Positions 18,606-27,339 of a DNA stretch of 64,000 bases are shown piece by piece (the stretch's first letter is position 1; each line of letters opens with the position of its first letter). The translations under genes were made by a program, and so were the position numbers. The stretch covers positions 1,005,213-1,069,212 of the forward strand of contig CALSQR010000002.1 of NCBI GenBank assembly GCA_943788505.1, written 5' to 3'. A model generated the notes under the pieces. It was not told where the DNA came from. It saw nothing but the letters and a program-made list of their open reading frames with translations, and searched no databases. The stretch comes from an uncultured bacterium. Its GTDB lineage: Bacteria; Bacteroidota; Rhodothermia; Rhodothermales; UBA10348.

Positions 18606-19313
18606 TCACTGTCGTTTCACAACCACGATAATAGATTTGGTAGCAAAGTACGATCCGCTCGCAAAGTCTTTGAGTCGTATGTCTTCTATTTCGACACCAG
18701 GATAGTCGATTTGCAACTGTCCTACTTCCGCCGACAGATCTCCTCCCTTAAGACAAACTAGGCCATCTGGCCATGTTGTACCGGTCGAATCAGAGGGGGT
18801 ATGTTGCCTCGGGGGGGCGGCCATCCGTTCGTGCCATGTCCATAAGTCGGTTAGTGGTGCCGTTGCCCGAGATACCGAACAATGCGCAGATCCGGCGTAT
18901 TCCTCCGCTCTTCCGTGCCACGACGTACAGTTAGAAACCTTCAGTCGACGGCAAAAAAGGTCTATAGAGCGTGTTTTTTTGCTGTTTGAGTCTACAGCCG
19001 TGACCGCAATATCTGGCTGTAGAATTGAGATCGGAATGGCTGGTAGTCCCCCACCAGAGCCCCAATCAACAATTGACGTTCCAGCCATAAATGGACGGAG
19101 ACCAAACGCCAAGCAATGACCTACATGGTGCATTAGAATCCACTCTTCATCCCGCCTAGAAACCAGATTGAACTGTCGATTGACTCTGCGCAGTTCATCA
19201 GCATACGCGAGTAATGTTTCTTCCTTGGCCGTGTCAATAGGTATGTCAAAGGGCCAATTCATGAGCGAGACATGATCTACAGCGTGTGGTAAAGAGAGTT
19301 GTAACAGGTTCAT
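18606..19313 (-). CDS. rsmG: 16S rRNA (guanine-527-N7)-methyltransferase RsmG
   Basis: RsmG (GidB) methylates N7 of G527 in 16S rRNA using S-adenosylmethionine. The 235 residues show the family opening LLAYADELRRVNRQFNLVSRRDEEWILMHHVGHCLA, then the SAM site IVDWGSGGGLPAIPISI, VTAVDSNSKKTRSIDLF, and SVSRATAPL. The C-terminal part is about 20 residues longer than usual. The start at 19313 places the ATG inside a parS site; the Met at 19262 is an alternative start and fits the family N-terminus equally well. It lies downstream of mnmG in the conserved rpmH-rnpA-yidC-mnmE-mnmG-rsmG order. Confidence 0.92.
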   Translation of the reverse strand: MNLLQLSLPHAVDHVSLMNWPFDIPIDTAKEETLLAYADELRRVNRQFNLVSRRDEEWILMHHVGHCLAFGLRPFMAGTSIVDWGSGGGLPAIPISILQPDIAVTAVDSNSKKTRSIDLFCRRLKVSNCTSWHGRAEEYAGSAHCSVSRATAPLTDLWTWHERMAAPPRQHTPSDSTGTTWPDGLVCLKGGDLSAEVGQLQIDYPGVEIEDIRLKDFASGSYFATKSIIVVVKRQ

Positions 19314-19328
19314 GTTTCACGTGAAACA
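19313..19328. other. parS chromosome partition site 1
   Basis: The 16-base sequence TGTTTCACGTGAAACA is an exact match to the bacterial parS consensus bound by ParB. The palindrome extends to 20 bases (19311-19330). ParB-CTP clamps load here to organise the origin region for segregation. It overlaps the predicted rsmG start codon. parA and parB are not in the window. Confidence 0.95.
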
Positions 19329-19356
19329 TGATTATAGGCGATTTGAGCTTTCCCCG

Positions 19357-19372
19357 TGTTTCACGTGAAACA
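19357..19372. other. parS chromosome partition site 2
   Basis: A second perfect TGTTTCACGTGAAACA, extended to an 18-base palindrome (19356-19373), 44 bases from site 1 (centre to centre) and ten bases before the mnmG stop codon. parS sites cluster near the replication origin in most bacteria, so the pair marks this region as probably origin-proximal. Confidence 0.95.
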
Positions 19373-19382
19373 CTGTGCCATA

Positions 19383-21272
19383 CTACGCCTTTCTCGGCGA
19401 CTTTCCGGACTTCATCATCACCATCAATACAGAGACATCAGACGGTGAGACGCCTGAGATCCTAGATGCCTGACCCAGGTTCTCCGGCCGAATACGTTCG
19501 AGCTTTTCTCTGGCTTCCATGGTGATGTTGGTCAGTTTTGCATAGTCAAGGTTATCAGGTAAGCGCAGGGACTCAAGCTGCTCCATTTTAGCAATAAGCT
19601 CGTTTTCCCGCTGGATATAACCCGCGTACTTGAGATCTATCTCTACCATATCAACAACGCTTTCCAAGCCTTCTACCGTTTCTACTAGGTCCTCTTTTCC
19701 CGTCTGATGCAGTAGCTCGGATAAAGAAACCTCTGGTCGAAGGGCGATCTTTGCAATGCGGTCCGTCTGCTTAACAGGCGCGCAACCCAACGACTCTAGC
19801 CAAGGATTTACCTCCTCAGGCGTGACACTTGTGCCGTTTACGCTTGCTGCCATCGAAACACGAGCTTCATGACGTCTTTCCATGCGGCGCAAGCGCTCAT
19901 CACTAACAAGCCCTAGTTCATGTCCAAGACCAGTCAATCGCTCATCCGCATTGTCTTGACGTAGCATCATCCGATGCTCGGCACGTGACGTAAACATGCG
20001 GTACGGCTCATCTGTGCCTTTGGCTACCAAATCGTCAATTAGGACGCCGATATACGCTTGCGATCTCTTTAATATGAGCGGTTCCTCTTCATGAACGTAT
20101 CTAGCTGCGTTTGCCCCCGCAATCAGACCTTGAGCACCTGCCTCCTCATAACCTGTCGTTCCGTTAATCTGTCCAGCAAAAAAGAGTCCTCGAACAGCCT
20201 TCGTTTCAAGTGAATAGCGAAGCTGATAGGGCGGGAAATAATCATACTCGATTGCATAGCCAGGACGTAGCATATGAACGTTTTCCAGCCCTGGTACCAT
20301 TCGAATAGCCTGCATCTGCACATTTTCGGGCAGACTTGTCGAAAAACCGTTTACATAGATCTCATCCGTATTCCATCCCTCAGGCTCAAGGAAAAGCTGA
20401 TGGCGATCTTTATCTGCGAATCGATCAATTTTATCTTCAATGGAGGGACAATACCGGGGGCCGGTGCCCTGAATTCTGCCGACAAACATCGGGCTCTTAT
20501 CGAAACCCGTTCGAAGGAGATCGTGAACTGTTTCATTTGTCCAGGTTAGCCAGCAGCATAGCTGCTTTGACGGAAGCTTATCTGTCATGTAGCTGAACGG
20601 GACGGGTGTTTCATCACCTTTCTGTTCCTCCAGAACATCATAGTTCATGGTTCGCCCATCCAAGCGAGGTGGCGTACCTGTTTTAAGCCTTCCCGACTCC
20701 AATCCAAGGCGATGAAGCGCGCCTGTCAACCCCGTAGAGGCCCCTTCACCCATTCGGCCGCCACCATAGGATCGGTCCCCGATGTGGATCTGGCCGTTCA
20801 TGAATGTGCCGCTCGTAAGGATCACAGCTCTTGCCCGTATTGTCTGGCCAAGTTGTGTAATAACCCCGTCGATACGATCTCCCTCCACAAGTAGATCAAC
20901 TGCCATGTCCGAACGCATAAACAGATTAGGTTGCGCTTCTAGGCGTCGACGAATACTAGCAGCGTACATAAAACGGTCGCACTGCGCTCTCGGTGACCAA
21001 ACAGCTGGACCTTTGCTGCGATTGAGCATTCGAAACTGTAAGCCTGATTCATCTGTGGCTACGCCCATGAGCCCACCTAAAGCATCAATCTCTCTAGCTA
21101 TCTGACCTTTGCCAATGCCGCCAATGGCAGGATTGCATGACATACGGCCGATAGCCTCCAAGCTCATGGTTATAAGAAGTGTTTTTGCACCCATGCGTGC
21201 TGCCGCTGACGCCGCTTCACTTCCGGCGTGCCCGCCACCTACTACTATAATGTCGTAATCGTATTTGGTCAC
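19383..21272 (-). CDS. mnmG: tRNA uridine 5-carboxymethylaminomethyl modification enzyme MnmG
   Basis: MnmG (GidA) works with MnmE to put the carboxymethylaminomethyl group on the wobble uridine 34 of several tRNAs, using FAD, NADH, glycine and methylene-tetrahydrofolate. The 629 residues start with the FAD-binding [21 protein letters not shown], then [23 protein letters not shown], a strongly conserved stretch. Later [17 protein letters not shown] and [21 protein letters not shown], also family signatures. The C-terminal helical domain ([21 protein letters not shown]) binds MnmE and tRNA. Length is normal. The gene is 13 bases downstream of mnmE. Confidence 0.97.
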   Translation of the reverse strand: MTKYDYDIIVVGGGHAGSEAASAAARMGAKTLLITMSLEAIGRMSCNPAIGGIGKGQIAREIDALGGLMGVATDESGLQFRMLNRSKGPAVWSPRAQCDRFMYAASIRRRLEAQPNLFMRSDMAVDLLVEGDRIDGVITQLGQTIRARAVILTSGTFMNGQIHIGDRSYGGGRMGEGASTGLTGALHRLGLESGRLKTGTPPRLDGRTMNYDVLEEQKGDETPVPFSYMTDKLPSKQLCCWLTWTNETVHDLLRTGFDKSPMFVGRIQGTGPRYCPSIEDKIDRFADKDRHQLFLEPEGWNTDEIYVNGFSTSLPENVQMQAIRMVPGLENVHMLRPGYAIEYDYFPPYQLRYSLETKAVRGLFFAGQINGTTGYEEAGAQGLIAGANAARYVHEEEPLILKRSQAYIGVLIDDLVAKGTDEPYRMFTSRAEHRMMLRQDNADERLTGLGHELGLVSDERLRRMERRHEARVSMAASVNGTSVTPEEVNPWLESLGCAPVKQTDRIAKIALRPEVSLSELLHQTGKEDLVETVEGLESVVDMVEIDLKYAGYIQRENELIAKMEQLESLRLPDNLDYAKLTNITMEAREKLERIRPENLGQASRISGVSPSDVSVLMVMMKSGKSPRKA

Positions 21273-21285
21273 TATTGCTTGTCCG

Positions 21286-22677
21286 TCATTTACCGATGCA
21301 GAATCTGGAAAATATCTGATCCAGGATGTCTTCGTTCGTCACTTCGCCCGTTATAGCGCCAATTTCCTCTACAACAAGCCTAACATCCGATGATAACATG
21401 TCACCAGAAAGTGAGGTTGCCATCGCCATTCTGGCTCTCTCAACTGCTTTCAGTGCCGCCAAAATATGAGATTGTTGGCGCATGCTAGTCACCACCTGAT
21501 GCTCTTCAGCAATATCAGTATCACCTATGGTAAGCTTCGCTATTCTCCTCATTAAACTCTCAACTGCCTCGGTGTCTTTCTCCAATTGCTTTGCTGACAA
21601 CAACACATCATAAAAGGGTAGAACGACATCAATATCCTGACTAGAAAGTTGATCACTCTTGTTACCTACTCGTAGGCGGTTGGCGCTTTCTTTTGCCGAC
21701 GAATTAGTTCCGTGCGTTGCGCCTGCATCAAATGAAGATGCGTCAATTAGCTCAAGGAGTAGATCTGCCGAGGCTTCCGCTGCGTGAGAACGCCGAACCC
21801 CTTCCGCTTCAACAACATTATCTGTTTCTCTGCGGCCTGCCGTATCGACAAACGTATAACGTACGCCGTCATATTCCACGTGGCTTTCAATCTCATCGCG
21901 GGTAGTGCCTGGTATCTCGCTTACAATAGCCCGATCATACCCCAGGAGGGCATTTAGTAGCGTAGACTTTCCAGCATTAGGCTTTCCGACGATGACGACA
22001 CGTATCCCTTGTGCCAGCGCCGTTCCAAACCTGAAAGAACCCGTCATGGATACGAGTTTCGAATGAGCTCCATCCAACAAATCCTGTAAACGTTTTCTGT
22101 CTGCAAAGGCTACGTCTTCCTCACTGAAATCTAATTCCAGCTCAATCAACGTCAGCAAATCCAAAAGATCTTGCCGAATCGAAGAAAGCTCTTCTGAATA
22201 GCGCCCCTTTAGGTGGGATAGTGATACCCTTGAGGCTCGTTCGGACTGGGCGTGGATCAACTCCGCAATTGATTCAGCTTGTGCAAGATCAATCTTGCCG
22301 TTCAAGAACGCCCTCTGTGTAAACTCTCCAGGAGCGGCATGCAAGGCGCCTCGCGCTATCATTAGCCTCAGTACGGCATCAGATGCTACATCGCCACCAT
22401 GACAGGATATTTCTACAACATCTTCCCCTGTTACTGTATTGGGTGCGCGAAAAAGCGTGCACACGACTTGGTCAACTAGACCTGCGTCACCAGAAAGAAA
22501 ACCTACATGCGCCGTGTGGGAGGCCTGCTCGGAAAGAGCTTTACCGTTAAAAACGCTATCAACTAACGGGATCGCGTTGGCTCCAGACAACCGGACAATA
22601 CTTAACGCTGATGCCCCCCGAGGAGTAGCCCGGGCGACGATCGTATCCGATGCGATATCTCCCGTTGCTGTCATCAT
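21286..22677 (-). CDS. mnmE: tRNA modification GTPase MnmE
   Basis: MnmE (TrmE) is the GTPase partner of MnmG. Residues 10-120 form the folate-binding N-terminal domain ([30 protein letters not shown]). The G domain is inserted in a helical domain: P-loop GKPNAGKS (231-238), the switch sequence [16 protein letters not shown], and NKSDQ. The C-terminus ends in FCIGK, the universal C-[ILV]-G-K motif. Length 463 is standard. It starts MMTATGD; the second Met may be used. It follows yidC by nine bases on the minus strand, so they are likely co-transcribed. Confidence 0.97.
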   Translation of the reverse strand: MMTATGDIASDTIVARATPRGASALSIVRLSGANAIPLVDSVFNGKALSEQASHTAHVGFLSGDAGLVDQVVCTLFRAPNTVTGEDVVEISCHGGDVASDAVLRLMIARGALHAAPGEFTQRAFLNGKIDLAQAESIAELIHAQSERASRVSLSHLKGRYSEELSSIRQDLLDLLTLIELELDFSEEDVAFADRKRLQDLLDGAHSKLVSMTGSFRFGTALAQGIRVVIVGKPNAGKSTLLNALLGYDRAIVSEIPGTTRDEIESHVEYDGVRYTFVDTAGRRETDNVVEAEGVRRSHAAEASADLLLELIDASSFDAGATHGTNSSAKESANRLRVGNKSDQLSSQDIDVVLPFYDVLLSAKQLEKDTEAVESLMRRIAKLTIGDTDIAEEHQVVTSMRQQSHILAALKAVERARMAMATSLSGDMLSSDVRLVVEEIGAITGEVTNEDILDQIFSRFCIGK

Positions 22678-22686
22678 CTTGGAAGA

Positions 22687-24498
22687 TCAACCACGGGGCT
22701 TGCGTTTGCCCGTGATAGCACCCCGTTTGCTCTTGTCCTTAGCTGATGCCGTAGCCTTCTTTTTCTCTTTGGCTGCGGGCTTCATCTCCTCGGGATGATC
22801 GTGGACCTGCTTATTTATAAACTTCTGCTGTACAGCAGTTAACACATTATAGCAGAGATAATACAGGTTCAGTCCAGCGGCCAACTTATTGAAGATCACG
22901 AAGATCATCACCGGAAAAACATAGGTGAAGATCTTAGCCTGGGCATTTGACTGATTCGTCATCGACAACTTCATCTGGAAGACCATCGATATTCCCATCA
23001 ACAGCGTAAAACCCGCCACTCCAGCTCCATACATCGGTATTTCGAAGGGTAGATCGATAATAAAATCTGGTGCTGAAAGGTCAGAGGCCCACAGAAAACC
23101 CTGTCCGCGTAACTCAATTGCTTGTGGGAGGAACTGCCACAAGGCGATAATGACCGGGTACTGAAGGAGCATGGGTAGACACCCGCCCAGCGGATTGACC
23201 CCCGTCTCCTTGTACATCTTCATCATCGCCTCCTGCTGCTTCTGCGGATTATCCGCGTGCTTCTCCTTAATCACCTCCATACGTGGCTGTAGCTCACGCA
23301 TTTTGGCCATGCTCTTAAAGGAGGTCTTTGTCAGTGGGTATAGAACCAGCTTGATCAAAAACGCCAGAATGATGATTACAAGCCCGTAACTGGGAATAAT
23401 CGCTGCGAGGTAGGTAAAGGCCGGGATAAAAACGAATCGAGCTAAAGGGCGGGTAATGATCTCAAAGAAGTCCCATCCAAAATCTACCATGTTGTAGAGA
23501 TCGAGGTCGTAATCATTGAGATTGCCATAAATCATTGGCCCCATATACAGGGTGAATTGATCGGGCTCAGCGGCCGCAGGTGGCATCTGGAGCATGGCTA
23601 CGTAATCGTGCCGACCATATGCTTCGGAGACCTCGCCAACACGCTCTCCTATCAATTCAGCGCCACGGGAAGTAGTCTGCGGCATCATCACGACAGTGAA
23701 ATACTTGTTCTTGACCGCTACCCAGTCAACCTCGCCACGTAATGATTGCTCAACATAAGCGTCGCTTGCAAGCATCACCTCCTCTACGGACCCTCCGCTT
23801 CGAGCATAGGCTCCCGTTCGCTGAGCTGCTGTTTCATGATCTCGTTCTGAGAAAGGAACGCCTCCGTTCCAGGCCAACTCGTACCCCTCTCTTGTAGAAA
23901 ACGCCGAAGCGTTAGACTGATCAATGCTTAATCCAACTTCGTAACTCTCTGGCTGAAACGTATAAACAAGAACAATAGACCCGTCACCAACTGCCGTTTT
24001 CATTCGCACCGTCACCGGTGCATCGCCCACGGTGATCGTTCCTTCACGGGCATCACTTTCGAAAAGGAACGCTCGCGTGTCGTAATTCCGGTTACCTGGA
24101 GAGGTGAATAAAACGCCTAATGCACCACCTTTAGTGGTGTCAACCAGCTGGACGGCATAGTCCGTGCCCGAGACGTTGTAGTCTTTAAGCTCAAATGAGG
24201 TGAACGTCCCGCCACGAGTTGACAGAACAGCACGATAGAGGCTGTTTTCAATCGTTATCTCTCGGGAATCCCCAGTAAGACCGCGAACAAACGTGCTGTC
24301 GTCTGCTGCAAGAGCCTGCACTGCACCGATTTCAGGATCACCTTGCTCAACAAAATCAGATGAGTTGTCTAGCTCGGAAGTCTCGCCGACGACGGGTAAT
24401 TCCGTGCCAGGTTCAGGGGGTTGGGGGGCCAGCCATGTCAGCCAGACCACCATGATAATGGCGATCAGCACTGTCGCTGTGATGACATTTCTATCCAA
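22687..24498 (-). CDS. yidC: Membrane protein insertase YidC
   Basis: YidC inserts and folds inner-membrane proteins, alone or with Sec. The 603 residues show an N-terminal helix (NVITATVLIAIIMVVWLTWLA), a large periplasmic beta domain (about 60-330, including VRGLTGDSREITIENSLYRAVLSTRGG), and the conserved C-terminal core of five helices with GLVIIILAFLIKLVLYPLTKTSFKSMAKM, PRMEVIKEKHADNPQKQQEAMMKMYKETGVNPLGGCLPMLLQYPV, and KLAAGLNLYYLCYNVLTAVQQ. The last residues are Lys/Arg-rich, as expected for ribosome contact. yidD, often between rnpA and yidC, is absent: only 85 bases lie there. Confidence 0.96.
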   Translation of the reverse strand: MDRNVITATVLIAIIMVVWLTWLAPQPPEPGTELPVVGETSELDNSSDFVEQGDPEIGAVQALAADDSTFVRGLTGDSREITIENSLYRAVLSTRGGTFTSFELKDYNVSGTDYAVQLVDTTKGGALGVLFTSPGNRNYDTRAFLFESDAREGTITVGDAPVTVRMKTAVGDGSIVLVYTFQPESYEVGLSIDQSNASAFSTREGYELAWNGGVPFSERDHETAAQRTGAYARSGGSVEEVMLASDAYVEQSLRGEVDWVAVKNKYFTVVMMPQTTSRGAELIGERVGEVSEAYGRHDYVAMLQMPPAAAEPDQFTLYMGPMIYGNLNDYDLDLYNMVDFGWDFFEIITRPLARFVFIPAFTYLAAIIPSYGLVIIILAFLIKLVLYPLTKTSFKSMAKMRELQPRMEVIKEKHADNPQKQQEAMMKMYKETGVNPLGGCLPMLLQYPVIIALWQFLPQAIELRGQGFLWASDLSAPDFIIDLPFEIPMYGAGVAGFTLLMGISMVFQMKLSMTNQSNAQAKIFTYVFPVMIFVIFNKLAAGLNLYYLCYNVLTAVQQKFINKQVHDHPEEMKPAAKEKKKATASAKDKSKRGAITGKRKPRG

Positions 24499-24583
24499 TC
24501 CGGGCCTCTCGTGGGATGAGGGTGATGACGCGATGTGTCATTGCGCGACGTTGCGGTACGGAGGATGCAGACGGCAGTTCCAC

Positions 24584-25024
24584 TTAGATCCCGTCCGTAG
24601 CCATTCCTGACCGCTCTAACTTTCGGATGACCTGCACAGTGTCTCTCAGAATAGTGTCAGAACCTTCATCCCGACCCTGGAAAAGAAACATTGCCGTGAG
24701 GCGCTCTCCCTTTCTTGCTGCCAATCGCTCCAGGTCTATCTGATTATGTCGGATTGCCTCGCGCATCATGCGCTTCACTCTGTTTCGCCGAGGTGCATGA
24801 CCGCGGCTACGACCGACAGCGACACCAACTTGGTAAGCCTCATCAAACGTTGACGTAGGTACAAAGCGATACGCTATTCTGACACACCCAACCCGAACGC
24901 TATTGCTCGAGGGATCGGACCGGTCGAACAATGGTTCGATCAGTCGTTTCCGCTTTAGGTGACGGGATCTCGGAAACGTTAGGCGGTCAGAACCCGGACC
25001 GGAGAGTGAATCGGCTCCGTCCAT
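24584..25024 (-). CDS. rnpA: Ribonuclease P protein component
   Basis: RnpA is the small basic protein that helps the RnpB RNA trim the 5' leader of tRNA precursors. The 146 residues contain the start LTFPRSRHLKRKRLIEPLF, the KRNxR-type RNA-binding motif as VAVGRSRGHAPRRNRVKRMMREAIRHN, and the family's central strand. A longer N-terminus (about 15 residues) precedes the typical start. The gene begins eight bases after the rpmH stop, which is the classic rpmH-rnpA order. Family function is firmly known; assignment is from motif and position. Confidence 0.94.
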   Translation of the reverse strand: MDGADSLSGPGSDRLTFPRSRHLKRKRLIEPLFDRSDPSSNSVRVGCVRIAYRFVPTSTFDEAYQVGVAVGRSRGHAPRRNRVKRMMREAIRHNQIDLERLAARKGERLTAMFLFQGRDEGSDTILRDTVQVIRKLERSGMATDGI

Positions 25025-25032
25025 ATCGGGAA

Positions 25033-25188
25033 TTACTTTCCGCTACGTGTGTCGTGAACTGTAAGGTTCTTTCTTCCTTTCGAACGACGGCGTGCGAGAA
25101 CCCGACGACCATTTTTGGTCGCCATGCGGGATCGGAATCCGTGTTTGTTGGCGCGCTTGCGGCGGCTTGGCTGATACGTGCGTTTCAT
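25033..25188 (-). CDS. rpmH: Ribosomal protein L34
   Basis: A short gene of 51 residues not longer than the usual ORF cut-off. The translation begins [19 protein letters not shown], then [20 protein letters not shown], which is the signature of bL34; a short tail [12 protein letters not shown] follows. It is a component of the large ribosomal subunit and the first gene of the minus-strand cluster rpmH-rnpA-yidC-mnmE-mnmG-rsmG. The upstream 180 bases must hold its promoter, divergent from that of the tRNA gene. Confidence 0.97.
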   Translation of the reverse strand: MKRTYQPSRRKRANKHGFRSRMATKNGRRVLARRRSKGRKNLTVHDTRSGK

Positions 25189-25370
25189 TGCTCTGTAAGT
25201 TGGTCTTCCTGGCCAGGAATCTAATTTCTGTTGCTATTCCGGGGGCGAAATCGACGCTCCGGACAAGCTCGTGTGTTGGGTGGTAATTGGCAGGCGAAAC
25301 GGGGGGATCGCGCCATAACAACACAGAATAGTGAAGATACGACAAGATGGTTTCAGTTCAACAATATGCG

Positions 25371-25399
25371 TTGACATTCACTAAAAGTCAGCGTAATAT
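25371..25399 (+). promoter_or_regulatory. Canonical sigma70-type promoter of tRNA-Val
   Basis: TTGACA at 25371-25376 and TAATAT at 25394-25399 are separated by exactly 17 bases and lie 53 bases upstream of the mature tRNA 5' end. The -35 is perfect and the -10 differs from TATAAT at two positions. This is the E. coli type of promoter, not the TAnnTTTG type usual in Bacteroidota. Confidence 0.7.
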
Positions 25400-25452
25400 T
25401 GCGGGCTCTACAAAACGTTTTTATGGCTGCTTGGTTTTGTAGAGATGCATTC

Positions 25453-25526
25453 GGGCGATTAGCTCAGTTGGTTAGAGCACCTGCCTTACAAGCAGGGGGT
25501 CATTGGTTCGAGTCCAATATTGCCCA
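25453..25526 (+). tRNA. tRNA-Val (anticodon TAC)
   Basis: A complete 74-base cloverleaf. The acceptor stem is GGGCGAT/ATTGCCC (one G-T pair), the D arm is GCTC-AGTTGGTTA-GAGC, the anticodon stem CCTGC/GCAGG closes the loop CTTACAA with anticodon TAC, and the T arm has GGTTCGAGTCC. The discriminator base is A. The CCA end is not encoded (CAA follows). It reads GUA and other valine codons by wobble. A strong terminator follows two bases later, so it is a single-gene transcript. Confidence 0.97.
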
Positions 25527-25527
25527 C

Positions 25528-25562
25528 AAAACCCCGATCGGTTACTCCGGTCGGGGTTTTCT
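25528..25562 (+). terminator. Rho-independent terminator of tRNA-Val
   Basis: A 14-base stem, AAAACCCCGATCGG against CCGGTCGGGGTTTT with one T-G pair, closes a loop of TTACT. The right arm ends in a T run, continued by CTGTTTTG. The stem is symmetric enough to act in both directions. It ends the tRNA transcript before the PfkB kinase gene. Confidence 0.92.
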
Positions 25563-25642
25563 GTTTTGTGGCGTGATGCTATTGTCCGTATCCTGTGGGA
25601 TACCCCTCTTTTTGCCGTTTGCCACCCGTCTATCAGGGAATC

Positions 25643-26587
25643 GTGACAGCCCAACCAACGGCCCTCCACCCGACACCACAATTAGTTGTGATCGGGGATT
25701 TTAACATCGATGTCATCCTCGGGGAAGTCGAAAGCCTTCCTAGGGTCGGATATGACACCGTTTCTCCCGAGTACGCGATAGAACCGGGAGGTAGCGCAGC
25801 CATCGTAGCCCTCGGTCTGGCAAAAGTTGGATGGGAAACGGATCTATACGCAAATGTCGGTAATGACCTTTTTGGACATTATCTGAGAGATACTGCGCGC
25901 GACTCCAACCTTAGATTGATGAACTGTGCGGACGACCGCAGTGAATCAACCGGACTCAGCGTGGCCTTCTCCAAGCACGGAGACAGAGGATTTGTCAGCG
26001 TGCCCAATCCGGAGTCGGGATGGAATGCCTTGACAAAAATGCTTGAGGCGCCACCCAAACACGTTCACGTCTGCTACCATCCCTATCTACCCGGTCTGAA
26101 CGGACCGCTGGCCGATCTATTCAAGAACCTGCGACGCATGGGTTGCACGTTGTCCCTCGACCCCGCCGGTCCAGGCCCAAACCCCATTGATCCGCTTGAG
26201 GCTCTCGACGCCCTGGGCCGCGTCGACTTCCTCTTTCTGAATGAGCAGGAGTGTGGAGATCTTGGCTTGAAGGATCCACCACTTGACAGCTATTTCGACC
26301 GTCTAGCTGACACGATACTAATAAAACGAGGCAATCGAGGGGCTGGGGCTTTTCAGCCCAACGTTTCCATGGAAATTGCCGAACGCTCTGTGGAGGCGCT
26401 TGAAACGACAGGCGCGGGGGATAACTTTGCCGTTGGATTCCTTACATCCTGGCACCGCCTCAAGCACCTTGAAAAAGCTGTCAGAGCGGGTAATCTGTTC
26501 GGTTCGGAATCTACCCGTTATGCTGGGGGTGTCCAGGCTCAGGATAACTTCAAGGCCTTAATGATAGACTATCCAGACCTTTTTTAA
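25643..26587 (+). CDS. PfkB-family carbohydrate kinase
   Basis: A ribokinase-like sugar kinase of about 314 residues. The first signature is LVVIGDFNIDVILGEVESLPRVG with the GGSAAIVALGLAKVGWETDLYANVGNDLFG stretch that binds the sugar; the second PfkB signature ETTGAGDNFAVGFL holds the catalytic Asp and the anion hole. It phosphorylates a sugar or nucleoside from ATP; the substrate is not evident. The frame is open from GTG 25595, but GTG 25643 is chosen because AGGGA precedes it and the kinase domain begins twelve residues later. The next gene starts 38 bases downstream. Confidence 0.88.
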   Translation: MTAQPTALHPTPQLVVIGDFNIDVILGEVESLPRVGYDTVSPEYAIEPGGSAAIVALGLAKVGWETDLYANVGNDLFGHYLRDTARDSNLRLMNCADDRSESTGLSVAFSKHGDRGFVSVPNPESGWNALTKMLEAPPKHVHVCYHPYLPGLNGPLADLFKNLRRMGCTLSLDPAGPGPNPIDPLEALDALGRVDFLFLNEQECGDLGLKDPPLDSYFDRLADTILIKRGNRGAGAFQPNVSMEIAERSVEALETTGAGDNFAVGFLTSWHRLKHLEKAVRAGNLFGSESTRYAGGVQAQDNFKALMIDYPDLF

Positions 26588-26625
26588 GCATCCTGCAGGA
26601 CGGCGCACATAGGGGAGGACAACGC

Positions 26626-27270
26626 ATGAACGCATTTCTTATTGGTGCTACCGGACTCGTTGGTAGTCGGGTGCTTCAGATTCTCGTCGATTCACCAGAT
26701 TATGTGCACATCATCGCACCCGTTCGTCGTAGTACAGAAGTGAGGTCCGAAAAAGTCCTCGAAATACCATTCGATGCAGAGGGAGCAGCTGATCTAGAGC
26801 TTCCAGTAAGCATTGATCATGTCTTCTGTGCAATCGGCACCACCAAGAAAAAGGCAGGCGGGATGAATGCGATGGAAGATGTCGATGTGCGTTTTCCGTC
26901 GAATTATGCCGAGCGATTAAAGACAATGGGCGCTAGACACTTCTCACTAGTATCTGCGATGGGTGCAGACTGGGAGAGCAGCGTGCCCTACAATGCAATG
27001 AAAGGTCGCCTGGAAGAGCGTATTCGTATGATGCGTTTCCCTTCGACTTCGGTTTTTCGTCCTTCAGTGCTTGGCGGTCACCGAGAAGGTGATATCCGCC
27101 CGTCAGAGGCATGGGCCCAACGAGCTATGGCCTGGCTCCCGAAGTCTCTGAAAACAATTCCGGCGGAACGCGTAGCCGCAGCGATGGTGGCGAAAGCCTT
27201 GGAAGAAAAGCCCGGCATGGAGATCATCCGATCAGGTAAAATATGGGCGATCAGCGAGTCATTGAGCTAA
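26626..27270 (+). CDS. NAD(P)-binding Rossmann-fold protein (TIP30/HIM1-like)
   Basis: A 214-residue atypical short-chain dehydrogenase-like protein. The N-terminus MNAFLIGATGLVGSRVLQIL gives the G-x-x-G-x-x-G dinucleotide-binding loop. The middle contains DHVFCAIGTTKKKAGG, HFSLVSAMGADWESSVPYNAMKG, where Tyr and Lys of YNAMKG fit the YxxxK catalytic pair, and FRPSVLGGHREGDIRPSE. This order is that of small TIP30/HIM1-like oxidoreductases found next to metabolic genes; substrate unknown. An acceptable ribosome binding site (GGGGAGGA) precedes the ATG. It may share the transcript of the PfkB kinase. Confidence 0.82.
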   Translation: MNAFLIGATGLVGSRVLQILVDSPDYVHIIAPVRRSTEVRSEKVLEIPFDAEGAADLELPVSIDHVFCAIGTTKKKAGGMNAMEDVDVRFPSNYAERLKTMGARHFSLVSAMGADWESSVPYNAMKGRLEERIRMMRFPSTSVFRPSVLGGHREGDIRPSEAWAQRAMAWLPKSLKTIPAERVAAAMVAKALEEKPGMEIIRSGKIWAISESLS

Positions 27271-27299
27271 GTAGAGACGCTTACCACGAACCCGCGCGA

Positions 27300-27323
27300 C
27301 CATTCCACCATTCCACCATTCCA
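27300..27323 (+). repeat. Tandem 8-base repeat in sialidase leader
   Basis: Three perfect copies of CCATTCCA sit 16 bases before the sialidase start codon. Short perfect tandem repeats in a leader can change length by slippage. Confidence 0.85.
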
Positions 27324-27339
27324 CTTCAATCATTCAACC

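Noticed and set aside
19311-25452. A full replication origin (oriC) near the parS pair and rpmH
   Set aside because: I looked for DnaA boxes (TTATCCACA type) and an AT-rich unwinding stretch and did not find a cluster; dnaA and dnaN are absent. parS alone only suggests nearness.
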